A DNA stretch of 48,613 nt from positions 121,125 through 169,737 of the forward strand of contig NZ_NPKJ01000073.1 in the NCBI RefSeq assembly GCF_002284575.1, given 5' to 3'. The position numbers were made by a program, and so were the translations under genes. Shown piece by piece: positions 8,177-16,175 of this stretch (positions are counted from its first letter, which is position 1; every line of letters starts with the position of its first letter). Under the pieces are notes generated by a model. That model was not told where the DNA came from, did not search any database, and saw only the letters and a list, made by a program, of their open reading frames with translations. Source of the stretch: Mesorhizobium temperatum. Its GTDB lineage: Bacteria > Pseudomonadota > Alphaproteobacteria > Rhizobiales > Rhizobiaceae.

Positions 8177-8886
8177 CAAAACAGAAATTGCTCATCGTCG
8201 ACGACGAAGCGCCGTTGCGCGAGATGCTGTCGGATTACCTGCTCATGCACGGCTTCGATGTCCGATCCGTTCCGGATGGAGCGGGAATGCTGACCGAACT
8301 CGACCGCTTTAGCCCCAACCTGGTCATTCTCGACGTCAATCTCATCGGCGAAAGCGGCTATGACCTCGCCCGCGAAATTGCAAAGCAGAGCCGCGCCGGC
8401 ATCCTGATGCTGACCGCCGTCGGTGACCTGCCGCATCGGCTCGAAGGTCTTGCCGCCGGCGCCGACGACTATATGGCCAAGCCGTTTGAGCCACGCGAAC
8501 TTCTGGCGCGTGTCAGGAGCGTCATCCGGCGCCTGGGCGAGGAAGAGCGGACGCCTGAGAACCGCATCCGTTTCGGGGGCTGCGTCCTCGATATGGACGG
8601 CCGCACGATGGTCGACCTGGACGGCGCCGACGTGCAGTTGACGTCCATGGAATTCGACCTGTTATGCGTCTTCGCGCGCCATCCCCGGCAGGTATTGTCA
8701 CGCGACCAGCTGTGCAGGCTGGCCCACAACCGCGATCTCGAGCCGGGCGACCGGAGCATCGACATCCGCATCACGCGACTGCGCAAGAAGTTCGAGACCG
8801 AACCCGACACTCCGACCGTCCTGGTGACGGTTCGCGGCGAAGGCTATGTCTACGAACCTGCTTACGATGAGGCACGGCGCCGCTAG
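8173..8886 (+). CDS. OmpR-family response regulator, coupled to the hybrid kinase
   Basis: A 237-residue response regulator that starts at GTG 8173, overlapping the kinase stop. The receiver has acidic residues D10-D11, phospho-acceptor D54 in VILDVNLIGESG and the conserved Lys in YMAKPFEPREL. The C-terminal winged helix reads LTSMEFDLLCVFARHP to VTVRGEGYVYEP. It is the probable cognate partner of the hybrid kinase, with the kinase receiver acting as a relay or a competing phosphate acceptor. It is similar in layout to the divergent regulator at 4545-5246, so the locus has two DNA-binding outputs for one kinase. Signal and targets are unknown. Confidence 0.92.
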   Translation: MTKQKLLIVDDEAPLREMLSDYLLMHGFDVRSVPDGAGMLTELDRFSPNLVILDVNLIGESGYDLAREIAKQSRAGILMLTAVGDLPHRLEGLAAGADDYMAKPFEPRELLARVRSVIRRLGEEERTPENRIRFGGCVLDMDGRTMVDLDGADVQLTSMEFDLLCVFARHPRQVLSRDQLCRLAHNRDLEPGDRSIDIRITRLRKKFETEPDTPTVLVTVRGEGYVYEPAYDEARRR

Positions 8887-8941
8887 ATACGGAGCTTCAA
8901 AGAGGCTGAGCCGTCCAGCCGGTACGGTTCATGGCTTCGCC

Positions 8942-9640
8942 TTACGCGACCGGCTTGCGCGCTCGGCGAAATTCCCGTCGCAGGCTTCGAACAGTGTCCC
9001 GCACGACAGGAATGGTCCAGCGCGCTGTCATCGTCGCGATCAGCAGCCCGGCAACCGGGTCGATGAAGCGGGCTATCATCGTGCCTTCCCAAATCATGGC
9101 TGTTGCGAGCGACGCGGCAATGAGCAGGTTCGACGAGAGCTTGTCCGAGAAGAGGCAGATTTGTGCGCGGGCCAGCGCAGAAGCGGCAAGCCTGTTGCGG
9201 GCCTTCCATCGGCGCAGTATCCACAGGTTGATCACCGCGTAGGCCAGGTTCAAGTTCATGGCGAGAACAACGCCTTGGCCTTGGGGTTCGACACCGCCGG
9301 CCGCGATCCGCTGGACCGCGATGCTGGCGACGACAGCCATTGAAAGGCACATGCCCAGCGCAGCGAACGCATTGGCGAGCGTCTCAGCCAGGGCCGCCTG
9401 ACGCTCGCGACCGGTGCCCTCGTTCCTGCGGCTGCCAGTCACGATCGCAACGGTGATCAGCACCAGCATGTCCATCAGTGTCAGTGCGAGATCGGCGCGG
9501 ATGGTCAGCGACGTGGACGTCGCCGCCGCGTATGCCGTCAGCAGCAGGCCGGGGGTGCCCGCCAGCACCGCCAGACGTGCCGTTCGGGCAGCCGTCGCCT
9601 CGCCGTTCGATCGGTCATTGGTTTTTCGCAGAGGTTGCAT
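8942..9640 (-). CDS. CDF-like multi-pass membrane protein
   Basis: A 232-residue protein with about six hydrophobic segments, resembling the transmembrane part of cation diffusion facilitators. Its last segment carries the family-like pattern RFIDPVAGLLIATM, and the fifth region has FSDKLSSNLLIAASL. It differs from working CDF exporters in two ways: the HxxxD metal-site pattern of helix five is not evident, and the C-terminal cytoplasmic metal-binding domain is absent (CDF proteins are usually near 300 residues). It may therefore be a divergent transporter or one that no longer moves metal. The ATG at 9640 has AAGGAGA about 10 bases upstream, inside the loop of a perfect hairpin. Confidence 0.65.
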   Translation of the reverse strand: MQPLRKTNDRSNGEATAARTARLAVLAGTPGLLLTAYAAATSTSLTIRADLALTLMDMLVLITVAIVTGSRRNEGTGRERQAALAETLANAFAALGMCLSMAVVASIAVQRIAAGGVEPQGQGVVLAMNLNLAYAVINLWILRRWKARNRLAASALARAQICLFSDKLSSNLLIAASLATAMIWEGTMIARFIDPVAGLLIATMTARWTIPVVRDTVRSLRREFRRARKPVA

Positions 9641-9666
9641 CGCCAGAAATCTCCTTGTTTCTGGCG
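9641..9666 (-). promoter_or_regulatory. Perfect 9-bp inverted repeat enclosing the ribosome-binding site
   Basis: CGCCAGAAA (9641-9649), spacer TCTCCTTG, TTTCTGGCG (9658-9666). On the transcript of the CDF-like gene the loop reads CAAGGAGA, the ribosome-binding sequence, and the stem ends directly at the start codon. It could be an RNA hairpin that presents or hides the site, or a protein operator. Confidence 0.55.
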
Positions 9667-9863
9667 TCCCCAATGACGCGGGGATGTTGCGCGGATTTGC
9701 CGATTTGCCGGCTGAAGGTTTCCTTTGTGTCGCTGCGCCGGACGCACGCCGCGATTGTCACCATCTCACAGGCTACGCACGCGAGCCGTCATGCCAGCCG
9801 CATCACGACAAGGCGGACACGCTTGCATCAAGCCCACCGCCGGGATCGCAACAACTGAAACAA

Positions 9864-9891
9864 TTCGGACGGATTTCGGCATTCGTCCGAA
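9864..9891. promoter_or_regulatory. 8-bp inverted repeat, candidate operator
   Basis: TTCGGACG (9864-9871) and CGTCCGAA (9884-9891) are perfect inverted repeats with a 12-bp spacer, so the half-site centres are 20 bp apart. The element lies about 77 bp before the secreted-repeat-protein start, in the 327-bp spacer 9641-9967, where I see no gene. Confidence 0.45.
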
Positions 9892-9967
9892 ACAGACGGG
9901 AGCGAAAAGCCGCCCCATGGAGCGAACCCGAGAGGACGGCTCCGCTGAAAACGAAAAGGAAATCAAG

Positions 9968-10408
9968 ATGAATCGCTTCAAGACTTACCTGGCTGCTGCC
10001 TCGGCAATGGCCTGCCTCGTCGCACCGGCCAGCGCCGGGGGCCCGGAAGGCGTGAACGGCAAATCGCTGAACGGCCTGGAGAAGAATTCGCTGACAAGCA
10101 ATTCACTGACCAGCAACGGCCTCGGCGTCCTTGCGCTCAACGGCGTGCATGCCGATGGCATCGTTCTGGCGAAAAGCCTCGCTCCGGTCGGCAAGTCCAT
10201 CATTGACCCGAACGACCGCTCCGTCGTTGACCCCAACGACCGCTCAATCGTTGACCCGAACGTCCGCGGTTTGCCGGCTGTCCAGAAGAACAATGTCCGG
10301 TCATCGACCGCTGGCAAGAAGAGCAACGGCCTTCCGTCCGGCCAGCACGGCACTGGCAGCGGCGCCGGGACCAACCATGACCGGCCGAGCCCCGCGCCGA
10401 GGCGCTGA
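9968..10408 (+). CDS. Secreted protein with two kinds of short tandem repeat
   Basis: A 146-residue protein with a Sec signal peptide (MNRFKTYLAAASAMACLVAPASA). Residues 30-54 have a five-residue period starting with Asn (N30, N35, N40, N45, N50; for example NSLTS twice), similar to pentapeptide-like NG/LNG repeats. Residues 77-100 hold three copies of an eight-residue unit, S-I/V-I/V-D-P-N-D/V-R, encoded by a 24-bp tandem repeat at 10196-10267. The C-terminus is rich in Gly, Ser, Pro and Arg. AAAAGGAAA precedes the ATG at 9968. I do not know a function; an extended cell-surface or periplasmic protein is likely. The next gene, 103 bp downstream, encodes an ADYC-domain protein and is probably co-transcribed. 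Confidence 0.7.
   Translation: MNRFKTYLAAASAMACLVAPASAGGPEGVNGKSLNGLEKNSLTSNSLTSNGLGVLALNGVHADGIVLAKSLAPVGKSIIDPNDRSVVDPNDRSIVDPNVRGLPAVQKNNVRSSTAGKKSNGLPSGQHGTGSGAGTNHDRPSPAPRR
10196..10267 (+). repeat. Three tandem 24-bp coding repeats
   Basis: Units at 10196-10219, 10220-10243 and 10244-10267 encode SIIDPNDR, SVVDPNDR and SIVDPNVR. They differ by a few bases, mostly silent or conservative. Such repeats can change copy number by slippage. Confidence 0.8.
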
Positions 10409-10511
10409 GGCCCAGACCTCAGGCGTCCGTCGTCAATGGAACGGATGGCGTTGTGCTGTCCGTTCTCTTTGGCCGCGCCTCACTCGCAAGATATGCCGTC
10501 AGGAGCCAACA

Positions 10512-11375
10512 ATGTCAGCCTACAGGAACCGCCTCGCCGATATCGGCCGCCGCGCATTGGTGGCCCTCGCTACTGCCATTTCCAGCATGGCCGCGGTGTC
10601 TCTTGCGAAGGCCGGGACCGGGCAAGCGATCAGCTCGATCTCCGTCGTCGGTACAAGATTCGAGGTTACGACGGCAGACGGCCGCGTTGTCACTCAAGAG
10701 GATCTCGTCGGCGCCGTTCTGACGATTGCTGACGGACAGGAACGGATGCCGTTGCGCATCGATGCGGTCGAGACCGATCCGAGAAATTCGGATGGCGGGA
10801 TCATGCTCTACACCATGTCGACCCGCGACCCAGCTACCGGCGCATGGCGAAACATCTGCGAACCGGACATCGAGGGCCGGCGCATGGGCTTTCCGCTCGC
10901 CGGCACCTGGACGCAGGACGGCCGCCATTTGCCGTCCGACACGGCGTTCAGCATCACCTGCACCGGCGGGGCGCAGGCGAAATGCGTGCGCTTTGGATAT
11001 CGGCCCTGGGAAAAGTCGCCGGACGGCACGCCGCTCTGGGATCATCATCAGGCATGCACCCGCATGATCCGCGCCGATTATTGCGGCGATGGCGTCGGTC
11101 ACACCCGCAACGGCACGCCGATCGTCATCTACGATCGCAAGGGCATTCAACAGGACGAGGCCGCGCCTGATATGTCGTTCGAAGCGGCGTGGGATGCCGA
11201 CGGTGCGCTTTGCGTCAGCCGCACGAGAATACCCGACGTGCTCACGATGGAGGGACTGGCGGCGATCTGCCCGGGCGTGCGGCAACAGCCGCGAACAGCG
11301 TGCGAAAGCCGTGCCGGGGCGCTGATCCTCAACCGTTCGATCGACCGGCGAACGGTTCAGGCCGCGACGGAATAG
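10512..11375 (+). CDS. ADYC domain-containing exported protein
   Basis: A 287-residue protein with a signal sequence (RRALVALATAISSMAAVSLAKA). The mature part carries the diagnostic motif A188-D189-Y190-C191 in MIRADYCGDG, followed by GHTRNGTPIVIYD. Spaced cysteines (ICEPD, ITCTGG, KCVRFGY, ACTRM, DYCGDG, LCVSR, ICPG, ACESR) could form disulfides in the periplasm. As I recall, the ADYC domain is best known from myxobacteria and has no established biochemical role. The ATG at 10512 follows AGGAG with 6 bases of spacing. It is probably in an operon with the upstream repeat protein. I infer a secreted or surface-associated partner pair. Confidence 0.75.
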   Translation: MSAYRNRLADIGRRALVALATAISSMAAVSLAKAGTGQAISSISVVGTRFEVTTADGRVVTQEDLVGAVLTIADGQERMPLRIDAVETDPRNSDGGIMLYTMSTRDPATGAWRNICEPDIEGRRMGFPLAGTWTQDGRHLPSDTAFSITCTGGAQAKCVRFGYRPWEKSPDGTPLWDHHQACTRMIRADYCGDGVGHTRNGTPIVIYDRKGIQQDEAAPDMSFEAAWDADGALCVSRTRIPDVLTMEGLAAICPGVRQQPRTACESRAGALILNRSIDRRTVQAATE

Positions 11376-11458
11376 TCATGCCGCGGAAGGTCTGCTGGGC
11401 TTATCGGAGTGCGGAATGTTCCAGATGTTCAAACGCATGCGCTGGAGGCCGCCAGGCG

Positions 11459-12343
11459 TCAGACTTTCCGCGCCAACCCACCCACCTGCTTGGTGCGCTT
11501 GCTCGTGTCGACCTTGGCGCGCGCCTCCACCGCCTTCTCGATCTCCCGCTTCAGCTCGTCTTTGATATCAACCGTTTCGGCCATCAAGGCGTCGATCTTC
11601 ATGAAATCGAGCACGCGGTATTTCGACACCGCCGGCCTGACCAGTATGTCCGGCTGGCATTGCCTCAGCTTGGCGGCGATGATCGACTGCATCATCAATT
11701 GCGTGGCGCCGAACATCAGGTCGACGGAGGTCGGGTATTTGCGCCCGCCTTTGGTCGGCGCGCCAACGACGTCGACGGCGATGATGATGTCGGCGTCGTG
11801 CTCGATCAAGTCGAACGGCACCGGATTGTAGATGCCGCCGTCGATCAACAGCCTGCCGTCGCGCATCACCGGGCGGAATACCGCGGGAATAGCCGCGGAG
11901 GCGGCAAGCGCCGAATGCAGGTCGCCGTCGCTAAGCACGGCGAGCTTATGGCCGAAGAAATCCGTCGCCGTCACCTTCAGCGGTATTTTCAGCTCGGCGA
12001 AGCTTTCGGGTATGGCGTCGGGCATGAATGCCTTGAGGATGCGCTCGACATTGAACTGGGTGACACCCAGCCCGCCCTGCAGCGCCTCGGCAAAAGTGCC
12101 TGGCCGCGCCCGCCACATGCGCGCCGCCACCTCGGCGCGGCGGCCGAGGATCGAGCGCATGTAGTCGTGAATGTCGCTGCCGGCCATGCCCGAAGCCATG
12201 CCGGCGCCCATGATGGCGCCGATCGACGAGCCTGATATCGCGACCGGCCTTATACCCAGCTCGTCCAGCGCCTCGATGACATGGATATGCGCCAGCCCGC
12301 GCGCGCCGCCGCCGCCGAAGGCGATGCCGAAGCTCGGGCTCAT
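11459..12343 (-). CDS. Patatin-like phospholipase (RssA type)
   Basis: A patatin-family serine hydrolase of about 294 residues. The oxyanion loop is GGGGARGLAHI, the nucleophile elbow is GSSIG and the catalytic Asp is in LIDGGIYNPVP, giving the Ser-Asp dyad of the family. No signal peptide is seen, so it should be cytoplasmic or peripheral, acting on acyl lipids. Two starts are possible: ATG 12367, which overlaps the stop of the M16 gene (ATGA), or ATG 12343, which has a GGGGGG tract upstream and begins directly before the conserved fold. I prefer 12343. It is the last gene of a probable operon with the two M16 peptidase genes. Confidence 0.85.
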   Translation of the reverse strand: MSPSFGIAFGGGGARGLAHIHVIEALDELGIRPVAISGSSIGAIMGAGMASGMAGSDIHDYMRSILGRRAEVAARMWRARPGTFAEALQGGLGVTQFNVERILKAFMPDAIPESFAELKIPLKVTATDFFGHKLAVLSDGDLHSALAASAAIPAVFRPVMRDGRLLIDGGIYNPVPFDLIEHDADIIIAVDVVGAPTKGGRKYPTSVDLMFGATQLMMQSIIAAKLRQCQPDILVRPAVSKYRVLDFMKIDALMAETVDIKDELKREIEKAVEARAKVDTSKRTKQVGGLARKV

Positions 12344-12363
12344 CCCTTGCCCCCCATTTGGGC

Positions 12364-13716
12364 TCATTCCTTCTTGGCCTCGCCGTGCTTCGGCCCGACG
12401 ATCATGATGGCCGGCTCGGCGGAGAGCAGTTTATTTGCCGCCGCCTTGACCTGATCCAGCGTCACCGCGTTGATGAGGGCGGCGCGGCGCTGCATGTAGT
12501 CGATGCCGAGTTGGTCGAGTTGCAGTTCGAGCAGCGTCGCGGCGATCGCGCCGGAGGAGTTCAGATTGTTGATGGCATAGGCGCCGATCAAGTATTTCTT
12601 GGTCGCCGCCAGTTCCGCTTCGGTCGGCCCCTCCTGCGCCATGCGCTTCACCACCTCGCGCACGACAGCCAACGTCTCGGCCGCCCGGTCCGCGCGGGTC
12701 GCCGTGGTGATGGCAAGGGCGTTGGCGTGCTGGTGGTCGACCAGGTCGGAACTGGCGCTGTAGGCCAGGCCGCGTTTTTCGCGCACCTCGTCGAACAGCC
12801 GCGAGGTGAAGGCGGTGCCGCCGAGGATCTCGTTCATCAGCACGGCGGCGAAGAAATCCGGCGCACTCCGCTTGACGCCGGGATAGGCCAGTTGCAGCGA
12901 AGTCTGGGGCTGGTGGTAATTGACCTCGAGCTGCTGGTTGAGTTTCGGATCGACATCGGCGACGGGCGCGAGCGCCTGATGTTGCGGCAGGCCGCCGAAG
13001 ACCATATCGAGCTTTTTCTTCAACGTCTCGGCATCGATGGCGCCGACCACCGCCACATGCAGGCCATCGCGGGCGACGTTCGCCCTGTGAAAGGCGATAA
13101 GATCGTCCGGCGTGATCGTGGCGATGCTTTGCCTGGTGCCTTCCTCGGGCCGTGCATAGGGATGAGTGCCGTATAGTGCCTCCAACCATTTGCGCTGGGC
13201 GAGCGTGTCGGGGTCAAGCTCGTTGGCGATGATGCCGGATAGCACCTGGGCGCGGATGCGGTCGATTGGCGCCTGGTCGAAACGCGGCTCGGTGACCGCC
13301 AGCCGCAACAGGTCGAACGCCGCGTCTCGCTGCTCGGCCAGCATGCGCATCGAGCCGTAGGTGCCGTCGCGCGCCGCCTCGAAGCTCAACTCGGCGCCGA
13401 CGTCGTCCAGCTTTATCTGGAAGGCCTCGCTGTCGAGATTGCCGGCGCCCTCGTCGAACAGGCCGCTCATCAGATTGGCAAGCCCTTCCTTCCCGGCGGG
13501 ATCCTGCGTCGCGCCGCCGTCGAAGACGAAGCGGATGGCGACCAGCGGCACGGAATAGTCCTCGACCAGCCAGGCGGTGATGCCCTTTGACGACGTCACC
13601 TCCTGGATGCTCATGGCCGCACGAGCGGAAAGCGCCGGCAGGACGAGGAAGAGCAAGGAGAGGAGCAGGGTGGCCAAAGGGGTGATGCCACGCTTCAGGA
13701 CAGTCGCTTCGGACAA
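12364..13716 (-). CDS. M16 family peptidase-like protein without the HxxEH motif
   Basis: A 450-residue protein with a signal peptide (GITPLATLLLSLLFLVLPALSARA). The N-terminal M16 fold is present (WLVEDYSVPLVAIRFVFDGGATQDP), but where active members have HxxEH this one reads LMSGLFDEGAGNL, so zinc ligands are missing. It is the usual non-catalytic partner of the paired M16B peptidases, forming a heterodimer with the upstream gene in the periplasm. The start is taken as TTG 13716 (GGAAG 7 bases upstream). Translation from further upstream would run through the intergenic repeat, which looks non-coding. The gene follows the active subunit across a 249-bp gap occupied by a RIME-like element. 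Confidence 0.85.
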   Translation of the reverse strand: MSEATVLKRGITPLATLLLSLLFLVLPALSARAAMSIQEVTSSKGITAWLVEDYSVPLVAIRFVFDGGATQDPAGKEGLANLMSGLFDEGAGNLDSEAFQIKLDDVGAELSFEAARDGTYGSMRMLAEQRDAAFDLLRLAVTEPRFDQAPIDRIRAQVLSGIIANELDPDTLAQRKWLEALYGTHPYARPEEGTRQSIATITPDDLIAFHRANVARDGLHVAVVGAIDAETLKKKLDMVFGGLPQHQALAPVADVDPKLNQQLEVNYHQPQTSLQLAYPGVKRSAPDFFAAVLMNEILGGTAFTSRLFDEVREKRGLAYSASSDLVDHQHANALAITTATRADRAAETLAVVREVVKRMAQEGPTEAELAATKKYLIGAYAINNLNSSGAIAATLLELQLDQLGIDYMQRRAALINAVTLDQVKAAANKLLSAEPAIMIVGPKHGEAKKE

Positions 13717-13767
13717 ATGGTAGCTTCCAACTGATGTTCGAGACGAATAGCTGTCGGAGTCAGCGCC

Positions 13768-13939
13768 GCCCCTCATCGCCCTGCCGGGCACTTCTCCCCG
13801 TATAGTGACGGGGAGAAGGGAGCTGGCCGCACCATTGGCGCCTTTCTTGCAACGCTGGTGATTGGCGAAACCGCCGACGAGAGCGCCCCTCTCCCCGTCA
13901 CTATACGGGGAGAGGATGCCGGCAGGCAGGTGAGGGGCA
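13768..13939. repeat. RIME-like inverted-repeat element
   Basis: A roughly 170-bp element with two inverted arms. Each arm has a strong hairpin: CTTCTCCCCGT at 13791-13801 with its complement at 13808-13818, and CCTCTCCCCGT at 13888-13898 with its complement at 13905-13915. The hairpins are reverse-complement copies of each other (core CTCCCCGTATAGTGACGGGG). The outer parts also match, CCCCTCA near 13771 and TGAGGGG near 13932. This is the style of rhizobial intergenic mosaic elements. It sits between two co-directional M16 genes. Confidence 0.75.
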
Positions 13940-13965
13940 GCACCAACGCTCAAGTTCGTCATCGA

Positions 13966-15330
13966 TCAATTCCCTGCCTGTGTCTGCGGCAAGAGATAGC
14001 CTGATGTCGAATGGTTGAGATTGAGATAGCGCGCGGCAACGTCCCTGACTTCGTCGGCGGTGACCTTGCGGATGCGGCCCGGCCATTCCTCGACGTCCCT
14101 GACGCTGCCGCCGGTGGCGAGCGTCGCGCCGTAAATGTTGGCCATCGAATCCTGCTTGTCACGGGCGAAGATCATCGAGCGGACGAAACGATCCTTGGCC
14201 TTCTCCAACTCGCCTGATGTGACGCCGTCCTTGGCGATGCGGGCGACCTCGACCTCGACCGCCGCCTGGACATCGGCCAGCTTGGCGTCGCCGCGCGGCG
14301 CGCCATAGACGGTGAAGTTGGTGGCATCGAGCATGGTGCCCTGGAAGAAGGCGCCGGCCTCGGCGGCGATGCCCTGCTTGACGACAAGCTGCTGGTGGAG
14401 CCGGCTGCGGCTACCGCCGCCGAGGATCTCCGCCAGCAGGTCCAGCGCTTCGGCTTCGCCCGGCTTTGCAGTGTGATAGGAGGGAACCACCCACTGCGTC
14501 GAAAAGTTCGGCACGCTGACACGCGCATCAGTGAGCGTCACCGTGCGCCTGGTGTTCTGCTCGGGTTCGACCGGACGGATGCGCGGCGGCAGGTCTGGAC
14601 CACGCGCAATCTTGCCATAGGTCTTTTCGGCCAGCGCCTTGACCACCTCCGGGTCGACATCGCCGGCCACCACCAGCACGGCGTTGTTGGGCGTGTAATA
14701 TTTGTCGTAGAAAGCCTTGGCGTCGGCGCGGTTCAGCATCTCCATCTCCTGCATCCAGCCGATCACCGGAATGCGATAGGGCTGGTTCTGCCAGAGCGTG
14801 GCGTCGACCTCCTCGCCGAGCACCGCCTGCGGGTTGCTGTCGATGCGCGAGCGGCGTTCCTCGAGGATCACGTCGCGCTCGGTGGCGATGACGTTGTCGT
14901 TGAGGATGAGATTGCGCATGCGATCGGCCTCGAAATCCATCATCTGCTCGAGCGCCTGCGGCACCACCGTCTCGTAAAAGGCGGTGTAGTCATAAGAGGT
15001 GAAAGCGTTGTTCGAACCGCCGATGGCGGAGACGGCGTGGTCGAATGCGCCGGCCGCCTGATTGGTCGTCGCCTTGAACATCAGATGCTCGAAGAAATGG
15101 GCGATGCCGGACTTGCCTGGCGGCTCATCCGCGCTGCCGATCTTGTACCACACCATATGAGTGACGATCGGCGCCCGGTGATCGGGGATGACGACGACCT
15201 CCATGCCGTTGTCGAGCAGGAAATTCGTCACCTTGCCGTCGTCCGGCTTGTTGTCGGCCAGAACCGGGCCGGTCATTACGAGAGCCAGCGCCAAGAGCGT
15301 TCCGCGCAGCCATTCAGCCTGAGATGTCAT
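13966..15330 (-). CDS. M16 family zinc peptidase, catalytic subunit
   Basis: A 454-residue insulinase-family peptidase with an N-terminal signal (LLALALVMTGPVLADN). The inverted zinc motif HxxEH is intact at H78-E81-H82 (HFFEHLMF), and the distal Glu region ATERDVILEERR follows at the expected distance. The C-terminal M16 domain carries SVPNFSTQWVVPSYHT. It is expected to be periplasmic and to pair with the motif-less gene downstream. The ATG at 15330 is preferred over the TTG one codon earlier because GGAG lies 6 bases upstream. Substrates are probably short or unfolded peptides. Confidence 0.9.
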   Translation of the reverse strand: MTSQAEWLRGTLLALALVMTGPVLADNKPDDGKVTNFLLDNGMEVVVIPDHRAPIVTHMVWYKIGSADEPPGKSGIAHFFEHLMFKATTNQAAGAFDHAVSAIGGSNNAFTSYDYTAFYETVVPQALEQMMDFEADRMRNLILNDNVIATERDVILEERRSRIDSNPQAVLGEEVDATLWQNQPYRIPVIGWMQEMEMLNRADAKAFYDKYYTPNNAVLVVAGDVDPEVVKALAEKTYGKIARGPDLPPRIRPVEPEQNTRRTVTLTDARVSVPNFSTQWVVPSYHTAKPGEAEALDLLAEILGGGSRSRLHQQLVVKQGIAAEAGAFFQGTMLDATNFTVYGAPRGDAKLADVQAAVEVEVARIAKDGVTSGELEKAKDRFVRSMIFARDKQDSMANIYGATLATGGSVRDVEEWPGRIRKVTADEVRDVAARYLNLNHSTSGYLLPQTQAGN

Positions 15331-15418
15331 CAATGGCTCCGGTTGTCATGGGGTGGGACGATAAGCGGGGGTGTTGCCACAGGCAAATTGATTTGTTCGT
15401 CATTTTCGAGGCGCTCGG

Positions 15419-15601
15419 TTCCTCGCCCCCGCGAAGCGGGGGAGAGGTGGCTCGGCGCAGCCGAGACGGAGAGGGGGTCTGCGCCGACAAACCGAGGAGG
15501 AGCTGACTTGAACGTCTCGAATGGTGGAGGGTCGCACAACCGTCCCCCTCTCCGGCCGCTTCGCGGCCACCTCTCCCCAATGAAGGATTGGGGGCGAGGA
15601 A
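15419..15601. repeat. Second RIME-like inverted-repeat element
   Basis: The left arm (15419-15477) and right arm (15543-15601) are imperfect reverse complements. They share TTCCTCGCCCCC at the ends, GGGGAGAGGTGG inside and GGAGAGGGGG at the inner edge. The arms differ in their small internal hairpins. The element fills the gap between the M16 gene and rsmD and is of a different subtype from the one at 13768-13939. Confidence 0.75.
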
Positions 15602-15620
15602 GCGCCAATCGCCGCCGCGC

Positions 15621-16175
15621 TCACCCAACCTCGATAAACCGGATGACCGTCTCGCCATAGCTGCGCTCGTCGACAACCGAAAAGCCGGGCCCTGGCTCGA
15701 ACGGCGCCACTGCCGCCTCCTCGACGACGCAGAGCGCGCCGGGGGCGAGCCAGCCGCCGGCCTTGGCCGAGCGCAAGGCACGCTGGCCCAGGCCCTTGCC
15801 ATAGGGCGGATCGGCGAACACCAGGCCGAACGCGGCCATCGTGCCCGCCTCGCCCAGAGCCGTAGCGTCGCGACGGAATATCTTGGTACGCCCGGTGAGG
15901 CCGAAGGCCTCGACATTGGTGCGGATCAGGCCGCGCCCTTCCGCTGATTCTTCGATGAAGACGCCATAAGATGCCCCGCGTGACAGCGCCTCGAGGCCGA
16001 GCGCGCCGGTGCCGGCGAACAGGTCGAGCACGCGGGCGCCGACCAGCGTATCGGGAAAGCGATGCGCCAGCACGTTGAAGACAGCCTCGCGGGTGCGGTC
16101 GGTGGTCGGGCGGATGGCGCTTGAGCGGGGCGTCGCCAGCGGACGCCCGCGAAACTCACCGCCGACGATCCGCAT
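15621..16175 (-). CDS. rsmD: 16S rRNA (guanine(966)-N(2))-methyltransferase RsmD
   Basis: A 184-residue methyltransferase of the usual RsmD length. It begins MRIVGGEFRGRPL, which is typical of the family. The SAM-binding loop is VLDLFAGTGALGLEALSRGA, and the catalytic motif DPPY is in FADPPYGKGL. It methylates the N2 of G966 in 16S rRNA during 30S assembly. The ATG at 16175 has GGGGAGG close upstream and overlaps the end of rluB by 20 bases, so the two RNA-modification genes are likely co-translated. Confidence 0.93.
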   Translation of the reverse strand: MRIVGGEFRGRPLATPRSSAIRPTTDRTREAVFNVLAHRFPDTLVGARVLDLFAGTGALGLEALSRGASYGVFIEESAEGRGLIRTNVEAFGLTGRTKIFRRDATALGEAGTMAAFGLVFADPPYGKGLGQRALRSAKAGGWLAPGALCVVEEAAVAPFEPGPGFSVVDERSYGETVIRFIEVG

